A DNA stretch of 64,000 nt from contig JAHISP010000035.1 in NCBI GenBank assembly GCA_018818165.1, positions 42,340-106,339 on the forward strand. Reading direction: 5' to 3'. Both the position numbers and the translations under genes were made by a program. Under the pieces are notes generated by a model. It saw only the letters and a list, made by a program, of their open reading frames with translations. It did not search any database and was not told the origin of the DNA. The first letter of the stretch is position 1. Each line of letters opens with the position of its first letter. This DNA comes from Bacteroidota bacterium. GTDB taxonomy: Bacteria; Bacteroidota; Ignavibacteria; Ignavibacteriales; Melioribacteraceae. Shown in pieces: positions 1 through 9,317 of this stretch.

Positions 1-3000
1 CATAAGTATCATTTTTTTAACAACATTGAATTTCTTGGAATCAGATACAGATTCAGCTTGAATTCTATAAAGGTAAACGCCAGAAGCAAGATTACTAGCA
101 TTCCAATCTACTGTATGAATTCCAGCATTTCTTGTTTCGTTAACTAAAGTTGAAATTACTTCGCCAAGAGTATTGAATACTTGTAGTTTTACTTTACTAG
201 CAGATGGCAAAGAGAAACTAATTTTTGTACTTGGATTAAATGGATTTGGATAATTTTGACTTAAGTCAAAATTAGATGGAATTACTATTTCATCTTTTAC
301 ACCAACAAACTGCTCTTGAATCTTTATATTATCAATTGACCATCCCCAACTAGTAGTAAAATCATCAGCAAGAAATCTGAAACGAATTACTAGAACATCT
401 CCATCAGAGAATTTATCTAATAGATTTATATTATGAGTTTTATACATAGCTGGAGTACCATTTTGATTCCCAGCATAAGCAGTATTCCATTCACTATATA
501 ATCTTGAATCGTAACCATCTTCAAGAGCAATCCAATCACCACCATTAGTTGCCTCAACAATTACGTAATCCCAGAATTTAGCATCACCGAAAACAGTTCC
601 AGCATCACCTGGTTCAACTATTGCAATATCATCATAACTAAAAGAACCATCATTTCCATCAACAATAATTGGAACTCTTAAAACAGCACTGTAATTGGTT
701 TTATTCTCATAAGGATGTGGTGAATTTAAAGATCCATCCGAAAATCCAACAGCTGTATTTATACTTAAACCATTAAGAATTACATCACCTTTATCAGAGG
801 TGAAGTTATTCATATATCCTTTTTCAGAAGCTAATAATTCATAAACATCGATATTTGTTGTAGATGATTTATAGGCACGACTACCTATCATAGAGCTTAA
901 ATAAATATCTGCAGAACCAGATGAAGATACATGAACAATAAAAGTAGTATCAACAGCACTGTTTGCATTAATTGTCATTACATTTACACCATTTATCACA
1001 ACATTAGTGTAATCATAAACAGAACGTAAAGAGGCATTAATAATTAAACCAGAGGCTCCAACTTTTGCTGAATTAAGTACTGGTGCTAGTGTTGCCACTG
1101 GTGGTTTATGATTTGCCAATTCAGGTAATTTTACTGACCAAATACCTCGACCATGAGTTGCAACAACTACTTCATCGTCAACAACACGCATTTCCCAAAT
1201 TGAAACTTGTGGAAGTCCATTCTTTGCTAAATGCCAGGAAACACCGCCATCAGTTGATTCAACAATACCAATATCAGTTCCAACCCAGATAATATCAGTA
1301 TTATAAGGCATAACTGATACACAAAAAGCAGCAACATTAGGAAAACCATTTGTGCTAGTTGAGCTAGTTGCATAACCAGAAAGATCTGTCCATGTTTGAC
1401 CATAGTTTGTAGTTCTTAATACTTTTGGTAATCCAGAAGATGAAAAAGTTGCATAAGCAGTAGCCTCGTTAGTTGGATGTGTGTCTAGCCCAGAAAACAG
1501 TCCTGAATTGATTAGTCCATTATCCTCAGCTTTTGTAAAAGACAAACCACCATCTTTTGATACATAAAGCTCATCAGAATAAGCACCAGCCCAAACTACT
1601 TGAGGTTCGGCAATTGAAATTGTAACCTGTGCAAAACTAAAGTATCGTCCATCGCCAAAACCTGATATAGGAATAAGTGACCAACTATCTCCAAAGTTCT
1701 CACTCTTATAAACACCTTCTGTAGTAATTGTATAAAGCAAATCGGGATCGCTATATGATTTTGCAATTTTAGAAACAAATGGTGAAACTGCACTATTACC
1801 CCACCCATTAAATCCAACATTTGAGGCACTATAAGTTTGCCACCCATCTTCTGTTTTGTAAAACTCATTATGTTGAGAACCACCAATCATTTTTTGCGCA
1901 TCGCCATAATGCCATGAAACTTCATAACCATCTCCATCAATTCTGAAATCATAGTTAGTTGTTTTGTCTGCATCTACATTTTTTTCAGATTCCCAAGTTC
2001 CATTATCTTGCATACCCCCAAAATATTGACTACCACCTGGTTTTTTATCAACACCATAAAATTGTGAAGTGTTATAACCATTATTGCCAACTTCAGTAAA
2101 TGAAGCACCTGCATCATAAGAAACAGCAACTCCACCGTCATTTCCATTTAAGAAAATAAATTCTTTTGCAGCCTTGTTAGTAGGGAACATTGTTATATTA
2201 TGATGATCAACATGTGTGTAGGTATTAGTAGGATATCTGCCGTATCCATCTGTAATAGCAACGGAAGAACGATTTAATGAAGGAAATTCGTCAACTTCGA
2301 TACTCAACTGAACATCTGGTAAATTATTAGCATTCCAAGATTTACCCACTGCCATCTTAAAAGCAATTACAAAACTATTCTCGAATTTTAATCCATTACT
2401 CTTTGCAATATCACTAGAAGGATTAGATGCATTATACTCAATGTTGTTAACAAATATCACATCTCCTCGAGAAGCTCCCAAATTAAAGACACTGTTTGCA
2501 TAAACATCTGTAAACGAACACATTAATTGTTTGTTATTTTTAGTATCCCAAACTTCGAATGGAACATCAACATAATTTTTGTAAAGATATGTACTATTTG
2601 AAAATAAATGTGCCTTTTGAGTTTTACTAGATCCAAATCTAATTTCAATATTGGCTAATTGTGTATTTACTAAAACTTCTTCACCCCAAAAATCTTTACC
2701 TGTTCCTAAACCGCCATTCCTCTCAGGCAAAGCTGAAGGGGTATACGAAAATATTGTATCTAAATTATTATCAGTAATATTTGAAATTCCAATTATAGAA
2801 GCGGTAGATATATCTGCTTGCCATAAATCAGTACCTCCCATGTAAACAATATTTTCATCAAATGGATTAACACCTATTGTATTGTTATACCAACCCTGAG
2901 GACCTATCCAAGTTTTATTAGAGCCATCCTTTTCTTTAACTTCACCCCAAGTAGTTCCCCCATCAAAAGTTGAAAACATTTTATTTGGTGAAGAATCAAC

Positions 3001-4020
3001 AGAAGCATAAAGTCTGTTAGTATCGCTAAGAGCTGCAGCAATTTCAATTCTACCACCACCAAATTTTGCTTTTTCTGGTAGATTCCACGAATTACCAGCA
3101 TTGTGGGAGCGCATAACCCCTTGAGAAATAGGTGCAAAAAGTGTATTAAAATTTTCTGGGTTTGCTCTCAAATCTTGGACTTCGCCATTATAAACTTTGC
3201 TCCAAGTTAACCCACCATCAATTGTTTTAAATATTCCATTATTAGTTGCTGCAATAACAATATTTTCGTTACTTGGATCAATTGCTAATCTATTAACATA
3301 AGCATAATCAGGGTTTGTAGCTGTTATTGCTAACTGATTCCATGTTGCACCGTTGTCAATTGATTTGAATATGCCATCACCTTGAATAGCATCAGCATTA
3401 CCAAAGCCTTCTCCGGTACCAGCGTATAAAATATTGATATTTGATTTTGCTATTTCCAAACAAGTAACTGCCAAATTTGGTAAGTCGTCAGTTAATGGAA
3501 CCCAACTTGAACCCGCATCTGTAGTTTTCCAAACACCACCACCAACAGCTCCAGCAAACCATGTTTTGTATGTTGCGTCACTAGGATCAACAACTAAAGC
3601 TCTTGTTCTACCGCCAACATTAGATGGACCTCTCTCAACCCAATTTAATGTTTCCATAATTTGATTGCCATTATTCTTATTAAGTTTTAATTGAGCTTTC
3701 GCTTTCTTAAGTTCAATAAAACGATAATTTCTCTCATAATCAGGAGCTTTTTTACCTGGAGCAGTTCTCAATCTTGTGAGAATTTCAGTGAATTTTTCAG
3801 GAGAATCTGATTTAGAAGTGCCTTTAACTCTTCGTTTTTTTTGTGACTTATTTTCGCTGACAATAGCTTTTCCATTAGTGTTTTTTACTTTAAGAAAGCT
3901 GAGTTTCCTAGATTTATGGACAATAGAGTTATTTTCAGATAATTGATTATTAGCAACAAACAAAGTTGCTACTGCAATAATGATAACCGAAATTATTATT
4001 CTAATTTTATGAGCTTTCAA
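1..4020 (-). CDS. T9SS-sorted beta-propeller (BNR/sortilin-like) secreted protein, 3'-partial
   Basis: The minus-strand frame is open without a stop from 4020 to base 1 (1340 codons) and reaches the final residues typical of this group (K-K-M-I-L-M); the stop probably lies one or two codons beyond the window. The start is a TTG at 4018-4020: an in-frame TAA lies directly upstream and GGAGGAG sits 4 bases away. The first ~25 residues form a signal peptide or anchor. Many repeats of the type G-I-F-K-T-x-D-G-G-x-T-W, from about residue 140 to 780, indicate BNR/VPS10-like beta-propeller blades. About residue 1130-1250 looks like a carbohydrate-binding jelly roll, and the last ~80 residues are a T9SS type A sorting domain (L-S-Q-N-Y-P-N-P-F-N-P-S-T). 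The family is exported and surface-attached or released; the ligand is unknown. Confidence 0.9.
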   Translation of the reverse strand, partial: MKAHKIRIIISVIIIAVATLFVANNQLSENNSIVHKSRKLSFLKVKNTNGKAIVSENKSQKKRRVKGTSKSDSPEKFTEILTRLRTAPGKKAPDYERNYRFIELKKAKAQLKLNKNNGNQIMETLNWVERGPSNVGGRTRALVVDPSDATYKTWFAGAVGGGVWKTTDAGSSWVPLTDDLPNLAVTCLEIAKSNINILYAGTGEGFGNADAIQGDGIFKSIDNGATWNQLAITATNPDYAYVNRLAIDPSNENIVIAATNNGIFKTIDGGLTWSKVYNGEVQDLRANPENFNTLFAPISQGVMRSHNAGNSWNLPEKAKFGGGRIEIAAALSDTNRLYASVDSSPNKMFSTFDGGTTWGEVKEKDGSNKTWIGPQGWYNNTIGVNPFDENIVYMGGTDLWQADISTASIIGISNITDNNLDTIFSYTPSALPERNGGLGTGKDFWGEEVLVNTQLANIEIRFGSSKTQKAHLFSNSTYLYKNYVDVPFEVWDTKNNKQLMCSFTDVYANSVFNLGASRGDVIFVNNIEYNASNPSSDIAKSNGLKFENSFVIAFKMAVGKSWNANNLPDVQLSIEVDEFPSLNRSSVAITDGYGRYPTNTYTHVDHHNITMFPTNKAAKEFIFLNGNDGGVAVSYDAGASFTEVGNNGYNTSQFYGVDKKPGGSQYFGGMQDNGTWESEKNVDADKTTNYDFRIDGDGYEVSWHYGDAQKMIGGSQHNEFYKTEDGWQTYSASNVGFNGWGNSAVSPFVSKIAKSYSDPDLLYTITTEGVYKSENFGDSWSLIPISGFGDGRYFSFAQVTISIAEPQVVWAGAYSDELYVSKDGGLSFTKAEDNGLINSGLFSGLDTHPTNEATAYATFSSSGLPKVLRTTNYGQTWTDLSGYATSSTSTNGFPNVAAFCVSVMPYNTDIIWVGTDIGIVESTDGGVSWHLAKNGLPQVSIWEMRVVDDEVVVATHGRGIWSVKLPELANHKPPVATLAPVLNSAKVGASGLIINASLRSVYDYTNVVINGVNVMTINANSAVDTTFIVHVSSSGSADIYLSSMIGSRAYKSSTTNIDVYELLASEKGYMNNFTSDKGDVILNGLSINTAVGFSDGSLNSPHPYENKTNYSAVLRVPIIVDGNDGSFSYDDIAIVEPGDAGTVFGDAKFWDYVIVEATNGGDWIALEDGYDSRLYSEWNTAYAGNQNGTPAMYKTHNINLLDKFSDGDVLVIRFRFLADDFTTSWGWSIDNIKIQEQFVGVKDEIVIPSNFDLSQNYPNPFNPSTKISFSLPSASKVKLQVFNTLGEVISTLVNETRNAGIHTVDWNASNLASGVYLYRIQAESVSDSKKFNVVKKMILM

Positions 4021-4119
4021 TTAACTCCTCCATTCATTTTAGTTTTTGAATTTGTTATACAATTAGAAAATAATCATTTACTTGATTTTGATTTTTTTGA
4101 ATTGTACATGAAACTTCTG

Positions 4120-4435
4120 TTACTTTTTTTGCATAATCTGAATTCCATACCCAGAACCACTATCAATATTCCTTTCTTCCACAAATGAATTATTTCCAAT
4201 ATTACAAATAAATTGCCGAGATTATCCAGTTCGAGCATATACATAGCGGTTGCTGCAACCTTGTGATGAGGGTATCTAGTTGAACCAATTAAAAAAAATA
4301 TATCGTTCCCTTCAATAGTTTTATTCATATGTTCCGAACCAAAGCCATAGGAATACTTCCTCCATCAGTTTTTGATATTGCATTAGCTTTAATAACTTTA
4401 CTCCAACTTTCAAATACTAAGAGTATTTGTTAAAA
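4120..4435 (-). pseudogene. Decayed C-terminal fragment of a repeat-type secreted protein
   Basis: Three minus-strand reading frames give consecutive pieces of one plausible protein: a piece with T-D-G-G-S-I ending at a TGA near 4330, a piece with L-I-G-S-T and L-E-L-D-N-L-G-N-L (4200-4327), and after a frame change a piece ending in G-Y-G-I-Q-I-M-Q-K-K before a TAA at 4120-4122. The patterns resemble D-G-G-y-I/G-S-T-x/L-D-x-x-G-N-L repeat proteins of the FCB group. No intact frame or ribosome site is present, so I read it as a pseudogene; it could also be a chance resemblance in AT-rich DNA. Confidence 0.45.
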
Positions 4436-4734
4436 AAACACCACATCCGACAGGTATTTAATTTGATGTTTTATCACTCTCCAAAAGTAAATACGACACT
4501 ATAAATAATAATACTTTTAAATTAGCTAGAATAATCTAAAAGATATTTAGAAAATGGTAAAAGGTTAAATGGACGGATTTGAGGTTCGTACAGCGGGTAA
4601 ATAAATAAAATTAAGCTACAAAAATATTATGAACATTTTTAATTTTTAGAGTAATAAATAATTTATTTATTAAATGATAAGAAAAGTAGATTCACAAAGG
4701 TGTTTTTTAACCCATTTTCGAACTTCCCCTTTAA
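4436..4734. other. Non-coding AT-rich spacer
   Basis: No gene, repeat or clear promoter is visible. The stretch lies between the decayed fragment and the tRNA terminator. Confidence 0.5.
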
Positions 4735-4764
4735 AATAAAAAAGCCGTGCTTGGTTACACGGCT
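4735..4764 (-). terminator. Rho-independent terminator of tRNA-Phe
   Basis: A perfect 7-bp stem (AGCCGTG/CACGGCT, arms 4758-4764 and 4743-4749) with an 8-base loop is followed on the minus strand by a T-rich run, 9 bases after the tRNA 3' end. Confidence 0.85.
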
Positions 4765-4772
4765 AAGTTTTG

Positions 4773-4845
4773 TGGGTGGAGACGGAATTGAACCGCCGAC
4801 ACATGGATTTTCAGTCCATTGCTCTACCAACTGAGCTATCCACCC
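4773..4845 (-). tRNA. tRNA-Phe (anticodon GAA)
   Basis: On the minus strand a 73-base cloverleaf begins GGGTGGA, and the 7-bp acceptor stem is closed by TCCACCC. The D arm (TAGCTCAGTTGGTAGAGCA), anticodon stem-loop with GAA and the T loop GGTTCAATTCC are all present. The CCA end is not encoded. The gene stands alone with its own terminator. Confidence 0.97.
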
Positions 4846-4904
4846 TCAAAAATTACGAAGCGAAAAATAGATAATTTTTTTTAAAATACAAAATATTTTT
4901 TTTA

Positions 4905-5846
4905 TTAAGCAATAATTTGTGTTCCACCATTTTCCTTTCCAATTTCTTCTTCGGATGTTATAACGGCTCTAGTTCCCCCATTTTTAATAAAATTTATTGC
5001 AGCCAAAATTTTGGGTTGCATACTACCAGCTCCAAATTGATTTTCTTCTAAATATTTTTCAGCTTCATTTACAGTAATTACATCAAGTTCTTTTTGATCT
5101 GGTTTTCCATAATTAATATATACTTTTGGCACGTCTGTAATAATGTATAGAGTTTCGGCATTAATTTGTTGAGCCAATAATGATGACGCTCTATCTTTAT
5201 CGATAACTGCTTCTATTGCTTCAAGATAATTATTCTCGTGTCTGTAAATTGGAACTCCGCCACCGCCAACAGCAATTACAATATGTCCATTATTTACAAG
5301 TTCATCAATTATTTGTTTGTTCATAATATCTTGTGGAATTGGTGATGGAACAATTCTTCTCCATCCTCGTTTTGCAGAATCTTCTTTGAATTGCCAATTA
5401 TTTGCTTTTGCTAACAGATCGGCTTCTTCTTTGATGTAAAAAGAGCCAATGGGTTTTGTTGGATTTTTAAAAGCTGGGTCATTAATATCAACTAAAACTT
5501 GCGTAATTAGTGAAACAACATTTCTGTTTATATCAAAATCGTTTAATACATTTCTCATTTGCCGTTCCAGCATATATCCAATGCCGCCTTGCGAATCTGC
5601 AACACAAATATCTAAAGGCATTTTAGGAATTTTATATTTTTCGTAACCTGCTTCATTTCGTAACATAATATTACCAACTTGTGGACCATTTCCATGTGTT
5701 ATTACAACATTATATCCACTTCTGATAAGTTCAAGAAGTTTTGCTAGAGTTTCATACGCATTCTTTTCCTGCTGTTCAATAGTTCCCGCTTCGGACGCAC
5801 GCAAGAGTGCATTTCCACCTAAAGCTACAACTGCTATTTTTTTCAT
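4905..5846 (-). CDS. arcC: Carbamate kinase
   Basis: This 313-residue amino-acid-kinase-fold protein transfers phosphate between carbamoyl phosphate and ADP (ATP + carbamate). Visible motifs are A-L-G-G-N-A-L-L at residues 8-15, T-H-G-N-G-P-Q-V-G for the substrate loop, V-G-G-G-G-V-P, and D-K-D-R-A-S for nucleotide binding. The ATG at 5844-5846 is chosen because family members begin at M-K-K-I-A-V-V-A-L-G-G; a longer frame to 5924 adds 26 unlike residues. No arginine deiminase or ornithine carbamoyltransferase gene is nearby. It follows a COG2403 gene 84 bases upstream, suggesting a role tied to that protein rather than the usual arginine deiminase pathway. Confidence 0.95.
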   Translation of the reverse strand: MKKIAVVALGGNALLRASEAGTIEQQEKNAYETLAKLLELIRSGYNVVITHGNGPQVGNIMLRNEAGYEKYKIPKMPLDICVADSQGGIGYMLERQMRNVLNDFDINRNVVSLITQVLVDINDPAFKNPTKPIGSFYIKEEADLLAKANNWQFKEDSAKRGWRRIVPSPIPQDIMNKQIIDELVNNGHIVIAVGGGGVPIYRHENNYLEAIEAVIDKDRASSLLAQQINAETLYIITDVPKVYINYGKPDQKELDVITVNEAEKYLEENQFGAGSMQPKILAAINFIKNGGTRAVITSEEEIGKENGGTQIIA

Positions 5847-5883
5847 AATTTTCTTAATCACACAATAATGGTTTAAAAATACA

Positions 5884-5919
5884 GAACCGGAGTCTTTAAA
5901 ATAACAAAAACCCCGGTTC
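5884..5919 (-). repeat. Inverted repeat between the COG2403 gene and arcC
   Basis: Arms GAACCGG (5884-5890) and CCGGTTC (5913-5919) flank a 22-base T/A-rich loop. On the minus strand the hairpin is followed by a short T-rich stretch, so it may reduce read-through into arcC or protect mRNA. Confidence 0.45.
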
Positions 5920-5930
5920 CACAAATGGTT

Positions 5931-7250
5931 TTATAAAATGCCTTTTTGCTTTAAGATACTTTCAAGCGTTATGGCACCTATCTCTTGTAAATCGTATTTT
6001 ACTCGAGTTGAAGGTTTATTAATCTTTAAAATTCTTCCAAGATCTATTGGAGTTCCAATAACAACAGAATCACAATCAACTCTGTTTATTGTTTCTTCTA
6101 AATCCTTCATTTGTTCATCGCCATAACCCATTGCAGGTAATAAAATTCCGATATTTGGATATTTTTCATAAGTAGCTGTAATTGATTTTACAGTATACGG
6201 ACGTGGGTCAACAATTTCTGCTGCATTTAGTTTTTGAGCAGCTACAGTTCCAGCACCGTATTTCATTTCTCCATGAGTTAATGTTGGACCATCTTCAACA
6301 ACAAGTACTCTTTTACCAGTAACAAGTTCTGGGTGCTCAACAGTAAGTGGTGATGCACCTTCAATAATTGCTGCTTTTGGATTTACACTTCTAACATTTT
6401 TCATAACTGTTAAAATATCTGCTCCATCAGCCGATTCCATTTTGTTAATTACAACAGCATCAGCTAAACGAAGCGAAGTATTTCCTGGATAGTAAATCAT
6501 TTCATGTCCAGGTCTGTGAGGATCGACAACAGTGATAGTTAAATCAGCTTTATAAAAAGACATGTCGTTATTTCCGCCATCCCAAAGTATTATATCTGCT
6601 TCTTTTTCGGCTTCACGAACTATTGCCTCGTAATCAACACCAGAATAAATTATTCCACCCATAGCAATGTGGGGTTCATATTCTTCAATTTCTTCAATAG
6701 TGCATTTATGAATTTTTAAGTCCTCCAAAGTAGCAAAACGCTGTACTTTTTGTTTTACTAAATCGCCATAAGGCATTGGATGACGAATTGATACTACTTT
6801 TTTACCAGCTGCTCTAAGTAACTCAACTATTTTTCGGGATGTTTGTGATTTTCCACAACCAGTTCGAACAGCAACAACTGCAATTACTGGTTTAGTTGAT
6901 TTTATCATAGTTTCTTCACCACCAAGTAAACGGAAAGAAATTCCAGCAGCGTTTACAATTGAAGCTTTTGTCATTACATAATTAAATGGAACATCCGAGT
7001 ATGAAAAAACGACTTCGTGAACATCAAATTTTTCAATTAAATTTGTTAATTCCGATTCATCATAAATCTTAATTCCATCAGGATATAGTTTGCCAGCTAA
7101 CTCTGCGGGATACATTCTTCCATCTATATTAGGAATTTGTGTTGCAGTAAAAGCTACAACGTTATATTCCTCTTTATCTCTAAAATAAACGTTGAAGTTG
7201 TGAAAATCGCGCCCGGCGGCGCCCATAATTAGAACATTTTTGCGTGACAT
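5931..7250 (-). CDS. COG2403-family P-loop GTPase (cyclic 2,3-diphosphoglycerate synthetase-like)
   Basis: A 439-residue soluble protein. The N-terminal ~115 residues form a Rossmann-like domain beginning N-V-L-I-M-G-A-A-G-R-D-F-H. A SIMIBI-type P-loop follows at about 128-136 (V-R-T-G-C-G-K-S-Q), with D-G-G-N-N-D in the middle and a C-terminal half containing V-V-I-G-T-P-I-D-L. This matches the COG2403 predicted GTPase family, often annotated by distant similarity to archaeal cyclic 2,3-diphosphoglycerate synthetase; the biochemical role in bacteria is not established. An AGGAG precedes the ATG at 7250. It lies 20 bases after glmS and directly before carbamate kinase, so the three are probably cotranscribed. 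Confidence 0.85.
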   Translation of the reverse strand: MSRKNVLIMGAAGRDFHNFNVYFRDKEEYNVVAFTATQIPNIDGRMYPAELAGKLYPDGIKIYDESELTNLIEKFDVHEVVFSYSDVPFNYVMTKASIVNAAGISFRLLGGEETMIKSTKPVIAVVAVRTGCGKSQTSRKIVELLRAAGKKVVSIRHPMPYGDLVKQKVQRFATLEDLKIHKCTIEEIEEYEPHIAMGGIIYSGVDYEAIVREAEKEADIILWDGGNNDMSFYKADLTITVVDPHRPGHEMIYYPGNTSLRLADAVVINKMESADGADILTVMKNVRSVNPKAAIIEGASPLTVEHPELVTGKRVLVVEDGPTLTHGEMKYGAGTVAAQKLNAAEIVDPRPYTVKSITATYEKYPNIGILLPAMGYGDEQMKDLEETINRVDCDSVVIGTPIDLGRILKINKPSTRVKYDLQEIGAITLESILKQKGIL

Positions 7251-7270
7251 AATCGTACTCCTATGTTTGA

Positions 7271-9112
7271 TTATTCTACAGTTACACTTTTTGCTAGATT
7301 TCTAGGTTGATCAACATTTAATCCCTTTTTAACCGCAACGTGGTACGCCAACAACTGCAATGGAATTACAGTAAGAATTGGCATTAACATTCTGATTGTG
7401 TCTGGAATTTTTATTGAAAAATCAACCAATTTATCAATTTCATTATCATTTTCACTTGCAATAGCTATAATTCTTCCTTTGCGTGCTTTAACTTCTTCAA
7501 TATTTGTAATTACTTTATCGTAAACAGAATCTTTTGGAGCGATAAAAACTACTGGCATATTTTCATCAATTAATGCAATTGGTCCATGCTTCATTTCTGC
7601 TGCGGGATAACCCTCAGCATGAATGTATGAAATCTCTTTCATTTTAAGAGCACCTTCCAATGCAACTGGAAAGTTGTATCCCCTTCCAAGATATAGGAAG
7701 TTTTTTGCATCGACAAATTTTTCTGCAATAGCTTCAATTTGATCATTTAATTTTAATATTTGTTCAATTTTTTTGGGAAGAGATTCTAATTCGCGAAGTA
7801 TATTTTGCCCATCAATTAAACTAAGATGCCGTTTTCTTCCAATTAAAACAGAAATTAATGCAAAAACAACTAATTGCGATGTAAAAGCTTTTGTGGAAGC
7901 AACTCCAATTTCAGGGCCTGCGTGAACATAAACACCAGCGTCACTTTCGCGAGCAATTGAACTTCCAACAACATTACATATTCCAAGAATTAAAGCATCT
8001 CGTCTACGAGCTTCTTTCATTGCAGCAAGAGTATCGGCTGTTTCTCCACTTTGGGAAATAAAGAACATTGAATCTTTTTTTGAAATTATTGGATTTCTGT
8101 AACGGAATTCAGAGGCATAATCAACTTCAACTGGTATTCCTGTAAATTGCTCAAGCATATATTCACCAACCAATCCAGCGTGCCACGAGGTTCCACAAGC
8201 AGAAAGAAGAATTCGCTTTGAGTTTGCAATTTGTTCAGTAATTCTTTCAATTCCACCCAGTTTAGCTGTGCCTTCATCCATTAAAATTCTACCTCTAAAG
8301 GAATCGTGAACAGAGTTAACTTGTTCAAAAATTTCTTTTAGCATGTAGTGAGGATAATCACCCTTGCTAATTTCGTTAAGTTCAACACTAATTTCGTGAA
8401 CTTCTTTCTTTATATCTTCGTTATCAATTGAACTTGCTGTAAACTTATCTTTAGTTACTTCAACAATTTCGCCATCTTCAAGATAAACGCAGTGACTAGT
8501 ATGCCCAACTAAAGCATTAACATCAGAAGCAATATAATGTTCACCATCACCTATACCAATTACTAATGGAGAGCCTTTTCGTGCTACTATAATTTTATCT
8601 GGTTCATTTTTGGAAATAACACATATACCATATGTTCCTCTTACTTCACTTAAGCCTAGTTGAACAGATCTTAAAAGAGATTTGCCTTTTTTCATAAAAC
8701 TGTCGATAAGATGTACTAAAACCTCTGTATCAGTTTGGGATACAAAACCATATCCATCTTTAATTAGTTTTGCTTTAATCTCAGAATAATTTTCTATTAT
8801 TCCATTATGTACTAAATAAAGTGTTTTATCAGTATTAAAATGTGGATGCGCATTATCTTCACTTGGCTCGCCATGAGTTGCCCAGCGTGTATGTGCAATT
8901 CCAAGAGATGACATTTCAATATCTAAATGTTCTACTTTGTCTTCAAGTTTTGAAACTTTCCCGAGACTTTTTATTACCCGAGTTTCTTTTTTTTCATTTG
9001 AGATAATTCCTATTCCTGCGGAATCGTATCCTCTATATTCAAGCCTTTTTAATCCTTCTATCAAAATTGGAATTGAATTCTTACTACCAATATATCCTAC
9101 TATACCGCACAT
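7271..9112 (-). CDS. glmS: Glutamine-fructose-6-phosphate aminotransferase (isomerizing)
   Basis: Makes glucosamine-6-phosphate from fructose-6-phosphate and glutamine, the entry to peptidoglycan and LPS amino sugars. At 613 residues it has the usual length. Cys2 (M-C-G-I-V-G-Y) is the glutaminase nucleophile and H-T-R-W-A-T-H-G-E the glutamine site. Two SIS domains follow, with C-G-T-S-W-H-A and S-Q-S-G-E-T in the first, and the protein ends in the conserved L-A-K-S-V-T-V-E. No glmS ribozyme is recognisable in the ~200-base leader to 9317. It is the first gene of a probable operon with the COG2403 gene and arcC. Confidence 0.97.
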   Translation of the reverse strand: MCGIVGYIGSKNSIPILIEGLKRLEYRGYDSAGIGIISNEKKETRVIKSLGKVSKLEDKVEHLDIEMSSLGIAHTRWATHGEPSEDNAHPHFNTDKTLYLVHNGIIENYSEIKAKLIKDGYGFVSQTDTEVLVHLIDSFMKKGKSLLRSVQLGLSEVRGTYGICVISKNEPDKIIVARKGSPLVIGIGDGEHYIASDVNALVGHTSHCVYLEDGEIVEVTKDKFTASSIDNEDIKKEVHEISVELNEISKGDYPHYMLKEIFEQVNSVHDSFRGRILMDEGTAKLGGIERITEQIANSKRILLSACGTSWHAGLVGEYMLEQFTGIPVEVDYASEFRYRNPIISKKDSMFFISQSGETADTLAAMKEARRRDALILGICNVVGSSIARESDAGVYVHAGPEIGVASTKAFTSQLVVFALISVLIGRKRHLSLIDGQNILRELESLPKKIEQILKLNDQIEAIAEKFVDAKNFLYLGRGYNFPVALEGALKMKEISYIHAEGYPAAEMKHGPIALIDENMPVVFIAPKDSVYDKVITNIEEVKARKGRIIAIASENDNEIDKLVDFSIKIPDTIRMLMPILTVIPLQLLAYHVAVKKGLNVDQPRNLAKSVTVE

Positions 9113-9317
9113 ATGTTACCCCATATTGTTTATTAATAATTATGTTTTGTAAATAATAGGTTTATGAGCCAATAAAAACATAACAGAAGAGGATTAATTA
9201 TCTGAAAATAAGTTTTAATTATTGCATTTTTATACATAAAGTTAATTGATATATTATAAAAAATTACTTATTTCTAATTTCAGAAATTTATTTCACAATT
9301 CCAAAGTCATTAATCTA

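Noticed and set aside
9113..9317. Possible glmS ribozyme in the glmS leader
   Set aside because: The leader is short and AT-rich and no ribozyme core could be traced by eye.
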